Shown one piece after another: positions 9,267 to 18,158 of a stretch of DNA of 64,000 nt. Numbering within the stretch: position 1 is the first letter of the stretch; each line of letters starts with the position of its first letter. The notes below the pieces were generated by a model. That model was not told the DNA's origin. It was given only the letters and a program-made list of their open reading frames with translations, and did not search any database. Position numbers and translations under genes: made by a program. The DNA lies in the NCBI GenBank assembly GCA_030447245.1, contig JAUJPG010000001.1, forward strand, positions 270,338 through 334,337. Reading direction: 5' to 3'. This stretch comes from Chloroflexota bacterium. GTDB taxonomy: Bacteria > Chloroflexota > UBA6077 > JACCZL01.

Positions 9267-10208
9267 CTAAGTGGTCCCGCAACCCGCACCACGCTGCCAG
9301 GCGATCTGTGCCGAGAGGCCCGCTTCGAGCGACGTCTTCGGCTCCCAGCCCAGGTCGCGACGCGCCTTGGTGGTATCGGCGAGAGCTTCGCGCTGCTCGC
9401 CGGGCCGGGGAGGGCCGTGTGCGACTGGTACCTCGCGTTCGGCGAGGCGTTGGACCGTTGCAACCACCCAGTTGGTTGAGCGCGACTCTCCACCCCCAAC
9501 GTTGTAGATCTCCCCGGGCGTGCCCAGGGCTCCGGCCTGCACGGTGGCGTCGACGCAATCGGCGACGTAGGTGTTGCCACGGGTCTGCTCGCCGTTGCCA
9601 AACACCGTGATCGGCTCGCCACGCAGCACACGATCGATGAAAATGGCGTACCCCATGTCAGGCCTTTGACGGGGCCCATAGACGGAGAAGTAGCGCAGTG
9701 CCACGACCGGCACGTCGAAGCTCGCCTGGTATGCCAGCGCGAGCTGCTCGGCGCACAGCTTGGTTGCACCGTACGGCGAGTTCGGGCGCGGTAGCGCCAC
9801 CTCGTTCTGACTCGACACTAGCCCGTACACGGAGGACGTCGAGGCGTGCACGAAGATCCGCGGCCGCGTCTGGACAGCCGCCGCAAGCAACCGCTGGGTT
9901 GCGAGCACGTTGCAGGTCATGTACTCGTGGAAGCTATCCCAGCTGCGCAGCAGGCCGGCCATCGCGGCCTCGTGAAAGACCGCTTCGACGCCTTCCAGCG
10001 CGGGGGCCAGGTCCGCCGAGCGGAGATCGAGCTCGAGTAGCCGAAAGTCGCGGCGATCGCGCACGGCCTCGAGATTTTGTTCTTTACGCTCGCGTGGATA
10101 GTACGGGTGAAACGCGTCGACGCCGACCACCTCGTGACCAGCATCGAGCAGTCGTTCGCTTAGATGGGATCCGATGAACCCGGCGGCGCCGGTGACCAGA
10201 CAGCGCAT
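9267..10208 (-). CDS. NAD-dependent sugar epimerase/dehydratase (extended SDR)
   Basis: 313 residues. An extended short-chain dehydrogenase acting on a nucleotide sugar, probably UDP-glucose/UDP-glucuronate 4-epimerase type. The N terminus has the Rossmann loop VTGAAGFIGSHL (about 4-15), then FHEAAMAG, the catalytic Ser region STSSVYG and YGATK (Tyr-x3-Lys), and the PITVFGNGEQTRGNTYVADC substrate region. ATG 10208 is chosen because the Rossmann strand starts at its second residue. It is divergent from the first GT39 gene and probably supplies an activated sugar to this glycan region. The exact substrate cannot be read from sequence. Confidence 0.85.
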   Translation of the reverse strand: MRCLVTGAAGFIGSHLSERLLDAGHEVVGVDAFHPYYPRERKEQNLEAVRDRRDFRLLELDLRSADLAPALEGVEAVFHEAAMAGLLRSWDSFHEYMTCNVLATQRLLAAAVQTRPRIFVHASTSSVYGLVSSQNEVALPRPNSPYGATKLCAEQLALAYQASFDVPVVALRYFSVYGPRQRPDMGYAIFIDRVLRGEPITVFGNGEQTRGNTYVADCVDATVQAGALGTPGEIYNVGGGESRSTNWVVATVQRLAEREVPVAHGPPRPGEQREALADTTKARRDLGWEPKTSLEAGLSAQIAWQRGAGCGTT

Positions 10209-10290
10209 CCTGAATGTTCTCCACTGCCAATTAGAGCAGACAGCCGCTCGGCTAACCAAAGGACGCGCTGTTTCGGCCAAAAGCCGGGCG

Positions 10291-10296
10291 TATAAT
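10291..10296 (+). promoter_or_regulatory. -10 element of the GT39 cluster promoter
   Basis: A perfect TATAAT 35 bases before the ATG at 10331. The -35 region (TGTTTC at 10269-10274, 16-base spacer) is poor. It is the only promoter-like site before 10331, 14176 and 15810, which overlap by ATGA, so it likely drives all three genes. Confidence 0.55.
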
Positions 10297-10330
10297 GCGC
10301 CCTGTCGCTGCGAGGACGCTCCCGCACATC

Positions 10331-13300
10331 ATGCCGTTCCCCCGCGCACTGTTCTTCGGCGCCGCCCTGACTTACGTGCTGGTGCCGGGGCACCCGCTCG
10401 GCGTCTTCGCCGGCATTCCACTAACGATCGCCTCCGTAGCCCTGGCACTCGCGCTCGCGGTTTGGGCGATCGGGGTGCCCGGATCACCACCACGTGTCCG
10501 CGCCGCCGTGCTTGGGATCGCGGCGCTCGCCGCGGCCAGGCTGGCTGTTGCCATGATGGCGCCCGCGTACGGGCTCGTGGCCGAATACCGGGCCGGCGGG
10601 GCCGAGGCGCCGGTGGAGCGCTCCACGGAGTGGCTTAGCGGGCCGGGCACCCGGGTCGATCAAGCGCTCCTGTTCCGGGGCGCGGAGTTTCCGGTCCACT
10701 TCTTCAACGACGTGGGCCGCTTCAACTACTACACCGCGAACGAGCCCAAGCGCGACCTGCTGCCATTCACTGCGCGCTGGACTGGTCTCTTCTCGGTGCT
10801 GGACCCTGGGCGCTACCGGCTGGTCTTGGAGGCAAATGGCGCGGCGACCATCTCCATGCCGGGTCTAGTCGCCTCTTCCGAGTCGCTTCTCAGCATTGAC
10901 AGCGGTCAACGCGTTCGCGAGGCATCGATCGAGGCCGATCTCTCCGCTGGCCTCCACCCGCTCGCGGTGACGTACACGCGGCCAAGCGAGACGATGCCGT
11001 GGCTGGTCGTGTCGGCCGGCCCGGCGGGTGGGAGAGTGCGCCCACTCGGCGCGCCGGATCTTGCACGGGAGGGCACAACCGTTGATCGGCTGCGTTGGGA
11101 CGCCGTCCTGCGACCTCTAGCGCTCGGGCTGGACGTTGGCTACCTTGCCCTGCTGGCGCTGATTGCACTGACGCACCTTTCGAGGTGGCTGGGACGGGCA
11201 CCAGAGGCTCGTGCGCGTGTCGGAGTGACGGACGCAGGGCCGCGGGTCGCTCGCTGGGAGCGGCCGCTCCTTGGGTTGTTTGCGGGGCTGAGTTTCGGGT
11301 CCGCGCTGGCTGCCCACCACTACCTGTTCGGACAGGCGGTCATCCTTTCGGGTGGTAACGACTGGCTGGCGTATGCCGGCTTTGCTCGAGACGTGCTGCT
11401 CGACGGCCCGCTCTTGTCGGGCGATCGGCCCCTTGGCCAGGGACAGCCCTACTATTACCAGCCGCTCTACGCGTACTGGCTAGCAGGTGTGCAGCTCCTG
11501 TTGGGCGAGGGATTGTGGGGCGCACTGCTCGCTAACGCGCTGCTCGGAGCAGCGGCTAACTTGCTCGTGTACTGCCTGGCTCGCGAGCTGTTCGGTCGGT
11601 TGACGGCCCTCATCGCGCTCGTCCTCTTCGGCGTTTACCTCCCGGCGGTGTTCGCTCCGACGACTGGGCTGCTGCTCTCAGAAAATCTGCTCGTCCCCCT
11701 GGTGCCGCTCCTGCTGCTGCTGCTTGCGCGGGCGGCACTCGGCGGTCGGTGGGCTACGCTCGCGGCAGCCGGGCTGGTCCTCGGGCTAGCCGGGCTCACC
11801 CGATCGACGCCCCTCGCGGTCCTACCGCCGGCAATACTGATCCTGCTGTTCGCCTGGCGTCGCCTCGGGCTGGACTGGCGTGGCGCGCTGCCCCGCGCCG
11901 GGCTCCTCATCGCGGTGTGCGTCCTGACGGTGGGCGCGGCGACGACTCGCAATCTGATCGTGTCGGGTCGACCGGTACCGATCACGAGCAGCGCCGGAGC
12001 CAACTTATGGGAGGCACATCGTCCAAGCCCTCAGGTGGACCTGTCCCGCATTGATCGGAACCCGTTCTACGAACGTCTCAGCCTGGATCGTCAGACGCGC
12101 GAGGTGGTGGAGTTCATCCGCCAGGATCCAATCGGCTACGCGCAGACGCTTGTGCCGATGGCGCTCTACGCCATGGGCGTCGTCGGGGCGCCGTCGGGAA
12201 CGAGCAATCTCAACCCCTGGCTGGTCAGTATGTGGATCTTCTACGCGATCAGCGTGGTTGCGTCGCCCGCCGCCCGGAGTGCACCGACCTGGTTCGTCCA
12301 TGCGTTCGTCCTGACCCACCTGGCCCAGGTGAGCGTGTTCTTCTCGCACCAGTATGGACTCCGGTTGATCCTGCCGATGTACGTCGCACTTGCCCCCATT
12401 GCTGCTCACGGCATCGCGGTGGCGTGTCTCGTGATGGCGCGGCGGGCGCGACTCGGCCGCGTGCGCAATCGCATACCGGGTCCCGCGCCGGCGCGTAGCT
12501 GGCGGGGCTTGACACCGCTTCTGCTGGTGCTCGGGTGCGGCGGACTGGCCGCGAGTGCGCCGAGCGGGCAGCTCGTGCGTGAGGCATTCTATGGCTTGCG
12601 CGGCGACGCGGCGCTGGCTGCGCGACAGGCACTCCGGCCGGAACTAATGCGGCTGGCCGATGCAGTGTACTTCGCGGGCGACGACAGTCGTTCGGAGGAG
12701 GTCGCATATCTCCGCGGACTCGCCTATCCTGACACCCGCTGGTTCGACGGCGCGCACGGCCTCGTATTTCCCCCGTCGGGTGAGTTGGCGGCCTACGTCC
12801 TCCCCGAGCGAGCGGCCGCCGACTTCGCCCGTGGTTGCCTGGGCGACGGTGCGCAGGTTGGCCGAGAGCAGGACCCGCTCACCGGTGCATGGATCGATCT
12901 GGCTCTGGCTAGCCTCGGCGATGGGCCTTGCCGGACGCCGCAACAGGCGCTGGACGCAACGTTCGACGGGGTTGGCCGGATCCTGGGCGTGGACGCTCCC
13001 AGGACCTTGCAGCCGGGTCAGCCGCTCGACGCCTTACTCCGCTGGGAGGCGCTTGGCCGGCCGAGAAACCGCGCCCGGCCGTTTGTGCGACTGATCGACG
13101 GGCGCGGTCGGCAGTGGGGGCAGACCGAGGCGCAGGTATATCCGAGCAGCTCGTGGCGCCGCGGCGAAGTGGCGTTTGGACGTGGCCATCTTGAGATCGA
13201 CCCGACATTGCCGCCCGGCGACTATCATCTAGAGGTCGGGTTCACCCTTGGCGCGGGGTTTGCTAGACGCACCGAGCAGAACGCCGCCACCGCGGGCCAG

Positions 13301-14179
13301 TTTGAAGCGTCAGCCGGACGACTTGCTCTCGTGAGTCGCTCTGTCCCACTCGCTTCCGACGACCTGCCGATCACCATTGAACGGACTGCCAGCTTCGGCG
13401 ACGTGCGCCTACTCGGCGCCAATCTGAACCGTGAGGTAGCTCGGCCGGGCGATCGGCTGCGGTTGAGCCTGTTCTGGCGCAACAGCGGGGCACGCTTGCC
13501 GGATAGCCAGGTCCGAGTCGTCTTGCGTCAACGATCGGCGGGGATCGTCCGAGAGTGGCGGGGGGTGCCTGTTGATGGAACCTATCCGACGACGAGCTGG
13601 AAGCCGGGCGAGGTGGTCCGCGACACGTGGGACCTGGTGCTCCCGCAGCTGCAGTCGGCGGAGGCGGTTGAGCTAGCAGTAGCACTGGAGCCCACCGGGG
13701 TCGCAGAACGTGACCTGGTGCCGCTCACCGAGCTGGTCGTTGAGGCCGTCACACCGCTGATGGTCGAACCGGCGGTTCGAGTACGCCAGGACGCGCGGGT
13801 CGGTGATCTGGCGCGGCTCATCGGCTTCGACATCCGGGACCGTCGGCTCAAGCCCGGCGAGACCCTTGACCTCAGGGTGGTCTGGCAGGCGCTTGCGTCC
13901 ACGGATGAGGCCCATGTTGTCTCCGTGGGACTGGTGGGAGTCGATGACCGGCTGGTGGTGCGCCAGGATTCCGAGCCGGCTGGCGGGCGTCGACCCACGA
14001 CGGGCTGGGTGGTCGGTGAGTATGTAGAGGATCAGCACCGGCTACGGCTGCCGCGCGAGACACCGCGCGGACGGTATCAGATCGTTGTGAGTGTTAGCCG
14101 CCTCGATGACAAACAGCCGGCGCAGGACGACGCGGGGAACACCCGGATTGCGCTCGCCGCCGAGGTGGTAGTGGAATGA
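10331..14179 (+). CDS. Very large GT39-type membrane glycosyltransferase with PA14-like and C-terminal beta domains
   Basis: 1282 residues, about twice the size of an ordinary GT39/ArnT/Pmt enzyme. These enzymes move sugar from a polyprenyl-phosphate donor outside the membrane. Order: two N-terminal TMs (VLVPGHPLGVFAGIP loop); an external PA14-like beta domain (about 95-235, VHFFNDVGRFNYYT ... LDPGRYRLVLEANG); a TM; the catalytic first loop NDWLAYAGFARDVLLDGP; many TMs to about 705; a long external part with repeated beta-sandwich segments (PGDRLRLSLFWRNSG, PGETLDLRVVWQA). Paralogues at 15810 and 20080 share the PA14 part and the RNPFYERLSLDRQTRE-like loop. ATG 10331 begins the first hydrophobic stretch. 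It overlaps the next gene by ATGA. Confidence 0.85.
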   Translation: MPFPRALFFGAALTYVLVPGHPLGVFAGIPLTIASVALALALAVWAIGVPGSPPRVRAAVLGIAALAAARLAVAMMAPAYGLVAEYRAGGAEAPVERSTEWLSGPGTRVDQALLFRGAEFPVHFFNDVGRFNYYTANEPKRDLLPFTARWTGLFSVLDPGRYRLVLEANGAATISMPGLVASSESLLSIDSGQRVREASIEADLSAGLHPLAVTYTRPSETMPWLVVSAGPAGGRVRPLGAPDLAREGTTVDRLRWDAVLRPLALGLDVGYLALLALIALTHLSRWLGRAPEARARVGVTDAGPRVARWERPLLGLFAGLSFGSALAAHHYLFGQAVILSGGNDWLAYAGFARDVLLDGPLLSGDRPLGQGQPYYYQPLYAYWLAGVQLLLGEGLWGALLANALLGAAANLLVYCLARELFGRLTALIALVLFGVYLPAVFAPTTGLLLSENLLVPLVPLLLLLLARAALGGRWATLAAAGLVLGLAGLTRSTPLAVLPPAILILLFAWRRLGLDWRGALPRAGLLIAVCVLTVGAATTRNLIVSGRPVPITSSAGANLWEAHRPSPQVDLSRIDRNPFYERLSLDRQTREVVEFIRQDPIGYAQTLVPMALYAMGVVGAPSGTSNLNPWLVSMWIFYAISVVASPAARSAPTWFVHAFVLTHLAQVSVFFSHQYGLRLILPMYVALAPIAAHGIAVACLVMARRARLGRVRNRIPGPAPARSWRGLTPLLLVLGCGGLAASAPSGQLVREAFYGLRGDAALAARQALRPELMRLADAVYFAGDDSRSEEVAYLRGLAYPDTRWFDGAHGLVFPPSGELAAYVLPERAAADFARGCLGDGAQVGREQDPLTGAWIDLALASLGDGPCRTPQQALDATFDGVGRILGVDAPRTLQPGQPLDALLRWEALGRPRNRARPFVRLIDGRGRQWGQTEAQVYPSSSWRRGEVAFGRGHLEIDPTLPPGDYHLEVGFTLGAGFARRTEQNAATAGQFEASAGRLALVSRSVPLASDDLPITIERTASFGDVRLLGANLNREVARPGDRLRLSLFWRNSGARLPDSQVRVVLRQRSAGIVREWRGVPVDGTYPTTSWKPGEVVRDTWDLVLPQLQSAEAVELAVALEPTGVAERDLVPLTELVVEAVTPLMVEPAVRVRQDARVGDLARLIGFDIRDRRLKPGETLDLRVVWQALASTDEAHVVSVGLVGVDDRLVVRQDSEPAGGRRPTTGWVVGEYVEDQHRLRLPRETPRGRYQIVVSVSRLDDKQPAQDDAGNTRIALAAEVVVE

Positions 14180-15813
14180 CCGCGCCGCCCGGTGCGCTGC
14201 TAGAGCGCGACCTGGCCGCCCCAGTGGAAAGCGCGATAGATGCCGCGTCGGCCGAGCGCCCATGGCGACGAGGCCGATCTGGAGCGTTGGCCACCGTCTT
14301 CCTCCTGGTGGTCTTCGCCACTCTGGTCCGACTGCCCCATCTTTGGGACGTCCCGAGGTTTACGGATGAGCTTCAGGAGATTCTCTGGGCACTCGCGATT
14401 GAGCGGGGCGAAATCCGACCGCTCACCGCGGTGGACTCCTACTACGGGCCGCTTTGGAGCTACTTGCTGGCCGTCGTCATCCACCTTGGGGCGGACGCCG
14501 CGTTCGCGCCACGCGCAGTCGCCATGCTGTTGGCGGTTGCGCAGGTGGCGCTGACCTGGGTTGTGGTCCGAGACATGGCCGGGCCACAGGCCGGGCTGAT
14601 CGCCGGCGCCCTGCTGGCTACGTCTGGCGGGCACGTCATAATTAATAGCCACACCGCGCGTTCCAATTCGGTCACACCGCTTCTGACCACCCTAGTCGTG
14701 TGGCTCGTGTACCGCGCGGCCCGGACGGGTGATGGGCGACCGTTGGCTGCAAGTGGGCTATTGTTTGCCGTGGCACTCCAGACCCACGTGTCGGTGGTGG
14801 CGCTGGTGCCCGGACTTGCGCTCGCCGTGCTGCTGACGCGCACAGATCTGCTCATCGGGCGCTGGATGCCGATAGCGTGTGCCCTTTTTATCATCGGCTA
14901 CCTCAACATGATCATCTTCAACATCGACAACGGCTTCTGGTCGCTGGTACACGCGCGGGCGCTCCAGCAAGGGTACGCCGAAGGGCAATCGGTCGATCCG
15001 CGGACGTATCTCGCGAATTTCGGTGCCTTGATCCAGTCGCTCTCCCGGTTGCTCAGCGGGACCATCGAGACACCCACCAGCCCGGCGCGCTTTGTGTACG
15101 GCGCTCTCGCCGCGGGCGGTCTGGTCCTGGCTGCTCGTCGAGGGAACCCGTTCCCACTACTGGTCTGCGCGTCGATGGCGCTGGTGCTGCCGTACTTCAA
15201 TCCTCGCTACGGACCCATCCTGAGCGGCCGTTACTTGGTGCCGATGCTGCCCTTCACCTACCTGGGGATCGCGGTCGCGCTGGGCTGGCTGTTCGAGCGT
15301 GTGGCGCGTGCACGACTCGCCGTGAGCGCGCCTCGAGCAGCCAGGCTGGCGGCTCACCTGGCGGCGATTGCACTGGTTCTCTCGCCCCTGGCGCACCTCC
15401 ACTTCTACTACCAGGAAGTCCTGGAGGAGGGTCGCACCAATGTGGCGTTGTTCAGCCTGGCCGATGCCGTTGAGCGCGCGGCACGTCCCGGGGACCTTGT
15501 GCTGCTGGACGAGACCTTGGCCCAGGAGCAGCTTACCGCCGGCGGCACGGATCTCAAGGCACTTCGATTCTTGCTCGAGGCGCGGGGCATAACGTACGAA
15601 GTGGCCAAGTTCGACTCGAGTAATCTGGCGATCCTGGCCGGCGAGCGCCCGAGCATCGTTGCCGTCACGGACGTGCGCAAGCAAGGCGCCCTGCGCCGTG
15701 GGTTCGTCATCGAAACCCGGAGTGCGCAGGTAGAGTCCGCTTCGGGCAGCGAACGGGATTACGCGGTGTATCGGTTGCTACCGCGCGCGCCTGACGCGCC
15801 CGGCGGGGGATGA
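14176..15813 (+). CDS. GT39-like membrane glycosyltransferase
   Basis: 545 residues. A standard-size member of the Pmt/ArnT (GT-C) superfamily with about ten membrane segments after a 40-residue cytosolic start. The first external loop has PRFTDELQEILWALAIERGE, where the D-E pair after the first TM is the expected metal/catalytic site of the family. A second loop contains the aromatic ArnT-like segment SYYGPLWSY. A soluble C-terminal domain of about 130 residues follows the last TM (RPGDLVLLDETLAQEQL). The start overlaps the previous stop (ATGA) and its own stop overlaps the next start, so translation of the three genes is coupled. Acceptor unknown. Confidence 0.82.
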   Translation: MTAPPGALLERDLAAPVESAIDAASAERPWRRGRSGALATVFLLVVFATLVRLPHLWDVPRFTDELQEILWALAIERGEIRPLTAVDSYYGPLWSYLLAVVIHLGADAAFAPRAVAMLLAVAQVALTWVVVRDMAGPQAGLIAGALLATSGGHVIINSHTARSNSVTPLLTTLVVWLVYRAARTGDGRPLAASGLLFAVALQTHVSVVALVPGLALAVLLTRTDLLIGRWMPIACALFIIGYLNMIIFNIDNGFWSLVHARALQQGYAEGQSVDPRTYLANFGALIQSLSRLLSGTIETPTSPARFVYGALAAGGLVLAARRGNPFPLLVCASMALVLPYFNPRYGPILSGRYLVPMLPFTYLGIAVALGWLFERVARARLAVSAPRAARLAAHLAAIALVLSPLAHLHFYYQEVLEEGRTNVALFSLADAVERAARPGDLVLLDETLAQEQLTAGGTDLKALRFLLEARGITYEVAKFDSSNLAILAGERPSIVAVTDVRKQGALRRGFVIETRSAQVESASGSERDYAVYRLLPRAPDAPGGG

Positions 15814-18077
15814 TGTTGGTCTCCGCCAGCACTCGGGACGGGAGGGCGGGCCCCGAGCCGAGGACTTCGGTTCAATCATCGCCGGCGGCCGGTGACCGGC
15901 GGGCGGTCAGCCCGGCCCGAGGCACTGCAGCCCAGCGCACCACCATTGTGGTGATCGGCGCACTCGTCTTCGCGTACGTGTTCGTCACTGGCCACCCTCT
16001 TTCCCTGTTACCCGGTGTGCCGCTCGGACCGCTGTCCCTGACCGTCGTGATTGTTTGGGCCGTCACGTTGTTCGGGTTCCATTCGGTAGCATCCGCACAC
16101 GGGTCGAAGGTGGCGCACCTCCTGGCGCCGGTGCTACTCGGAATGCTGTTGGCGAAAATACTGCTCAGTTCGCTGGCGCACGACGTCGGACTGGATGCCT
16201 GGTACTACGCGAACAGTCGCTTCCAGGGCACGCACGAACGATCAACCGATTTTCCTGGGCTGGCGGCGACGCGGCGCGACCGTGAACTCGGCTTCGGTGG
16301 CGACGAGTTCCCGATCCACTTCCTGAACGACGTCCAGCGTTTCAACTTCTTTGGCGAGGAGGCCGACCGTCGGCGGAACCTGCCCTACTCTGTCCGCTGG
16401 CAGGGCGCGCTGTATGTTCCGCGCGACGGCGAGTACCGATTCTGGCTCACGGCCTCTGGCCCTGCCACGCTAAGCATTGAAGGCCGGCTGCTCGCCTCGG
16501 TCGACGCGGCCGGTCGAGACACCGCGAGTGTCGTATTGACCATGGCCGCTGGCACGCGCGATCTGCAGGTCTCCTATGCCCGGCGGCCACCCCGTTCTGG
16601 CGACCTCAAGGTGGAATGGGACCTTGATGGACGCCGGCAGGTGCTTGCCGTTCCGCACCTCTTTCCAGGAGCTATATCCCACGAGGCATGGCAGCGCGAC
16701 CGGTGGGTCGCGGCGGCGGCGCGGGGCGTGGATGTAGCGTTCCTGGTCCTGGTCGCCCTCACCACCTTTGGCCTGATGGCGATCACGATGATCGGTGTCG
16801 CCCGGGCTGGACCCGTGGAACGCTGGCGCAGGTTGGAGCGGCCGCTGCTCGCCGCGTTCCTCGTGGCAGTCCTCGCGCACGCCATGCTGCCGCGGCTTGA
16901 CCGCGTCGAGAAGTCGACATTGCTCGGGGGCGGACAGGATTGGCTCACGCACGAATCATTCGCCCGCGACATCCTGGTCAACGGGCCACTGATGACGCTC
17001 GGGCAGCCGCTCGGCGAAGGGCGCACCTTCTACGCCCAGCCGTTCTACCCGTATGCGCTCGCGGCGATGCACCGTCTGACTGGCGAAGCTCTGTTCGGAC
17101 CAACCGTGCTGCAGCTATTTGGACTGGGGATCTCGGGTGTGCTCGTCTACTCAATTGCAAGACGCCTATTTGGAGCGCCAGCGGCGTTGGCGACGTTCGT
17201 CATCTTCCTCGGCCTTCGTGCGTGGCACCTTGACTGGGTAGCGCGCCGACTCCTCTCTGAGAGTGTCTACTTCGTCGTCTTGCCCGCTGCGCTGCTCTGC
17301 CTGGTTCAGTACCTGGACGAGCGTCGCCGCCGTCAGCTTGTGCTCGCCGGCCTGTTCCTCGGCCTTGCTGTCGTCACCCGCGGACCGACGCTCATGTACC
17401 TACCGCTGGCCGGGATTGTGGTGTACTGCGCCCTGCGGCGCACTGGGCTGGAGGCCGCGGTGGCACTCACCCGGGTGAGCCTGCTCTTCGCGATAGTGCT
17501 CGGCATCGCTGCGCTGGTCCCCTTGCGGAACTGGGTTGTAGCCGGCCAGCCCGCGCTTGTGGCCAGCAGCAGCGGAGTGAATCTCCAGAAGCTCCACCGT
17601 CCGACGCCGAAGGTTCGGCTCGGCGAGGCCGAGCGTCGCTGGTGGGCCCCCTACGTCCAGGACGCCCCGACCCGTGAGACGCTCGAGTTCATCGTGCAGG
17701 ATCCGATCGGGTACGCGCGTTCCTACGTCCCACTCGTGCTGTACACGTTGGGATATGCCGCCGCGATCGAGGAAAGTAGCGTGGCCGTCTGGCCGGAACT
17801 GATCCTCATGAATCTGCTGTACCTCGCTGCCATCATCGCGTTGCCCTGCGCACGCAAACCCGGTGCGGGCCTGCTCCACGCGTTCGTCGCCGTGCACTTC
17901 GCGACGATGGTTATCTTCGCGCCGTACGATTACGACAACCGTCTGGTCTTGCCGATGTACCTCGTCATGGCCCCGTTCGCCGGTCTCGCAGCGGCCGGTC
18001 TTGTCCGGCTTGACCTGAGAGACCGTCCGGCCGGCGCGTCTGCGATCCGAGCCGGAGGCTCACCCGAGGCCGTCTAG
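15810..18077 (+). CDS. GT39-type membrane glycosyltransferase with PA14-like domain
   Basis: 755 residues. It is a shorter paralogue of the gene at 10331. After a disordered N terminus and two TMs (FVTGHPLSLLPGVPLG) comes the PA14-like external domain (about 130-275, IHFLNDVQRFNFFGEE ... PRDGEYRFWLTASGPATLSI), a TM, the active loop GGGQDWLTHESFARDILVNGP, and a GT-C membrane core to the end. It lacks the large C-terminal beta region of its paralogue. The loop HRPTPKVRLGEAERRW is shared by all three PA14 paralogues and may line the acceptor site. Two ATGs at 15810 and 15813; the first overlaps the previous stop. Confidence 0.83.
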   Translation: MMLVSASTRDGRAGPEPRTSVQSSPAAGDRRAVSPARGTAAQRTTIVVIGALVFAYVFVTGHPLSLLPGVPLGPLSLTVVIVWAVTLFGFHSVASAHGSKVAHLLAPVLLGMLLAKILLSSLAHDVGLDAWYYANSRFQGTHERSTDFPGLAATRRDRELGFGGDEFPIHFLNDVQRFNFFGEEADRRRNLPYSVRWQGALYVPRDGEYRFWLTASGPATLSIEGRLLASVDAAGRDTASVVLTMAAGTRDLQVSYARRPPRSGDLKVEWDLDGRRQVLAVPHLFPGAISHEAWQRDRWVAAAARGVDVAFLVLVALTTFGLMAITMIGVARAGPVERWRRLERPLLAAFLVAVLAHAMLPRLDRVEKSTLLGGGQDWLTHESFARDILVNGPLMTLGQPLGEGRTFYAQPFYPYALAAMHRLTGEALFGPTVLQLFGLGISGVLVYSIARRLFGAPAALATFVIFLGLRAWHLDWVARRLLSESVYFVVLPAALLCLVQYLDERRRRQLVLAGLFLGLAVVTRGPTLMYLPLAGIVVYCALRRTGLEAAVALTRVSLLFAIVLGIAALVPLRNWVVAGQPALVASSSGVNLQKLHRPTPKVRLGEAERRWWAPYVQDAPTRETLEFIVQDPIGYARSYVPLVLYTLGYAAAIEESSVAVWPELILMNLLYLAAIIALPCARKPGAGLLHAFVAVHFATMVIFAPYDYDNRLVLPMYLVMAPFAGLAAAGLVRLDLRDRPAGASAIRAGGSPEAV

Positions 18078-18091
18078 GGCGGGCGCCCTGG

Positions 18092-18097
18092 TATAAT
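18092..18097 (+). promoter_or_regulatory. -10 element before the DUF2079 gene
   Basis: Perfect TATAAT, 14 bases after the preceding stop and about 60 bases before the TTG at 18159. No clear -35 box. It suggests that the DUF2079 gene, and perhaps the GT39 gene after it, have their own promoter. Confidence 0.5.
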
Positions 18098-18158
18098 CGC
18101 GCTGCCCACTCGACTGGCTGACCCGGGCGCTGCGCCCCTTCCGGATGGTCTTCCGCGA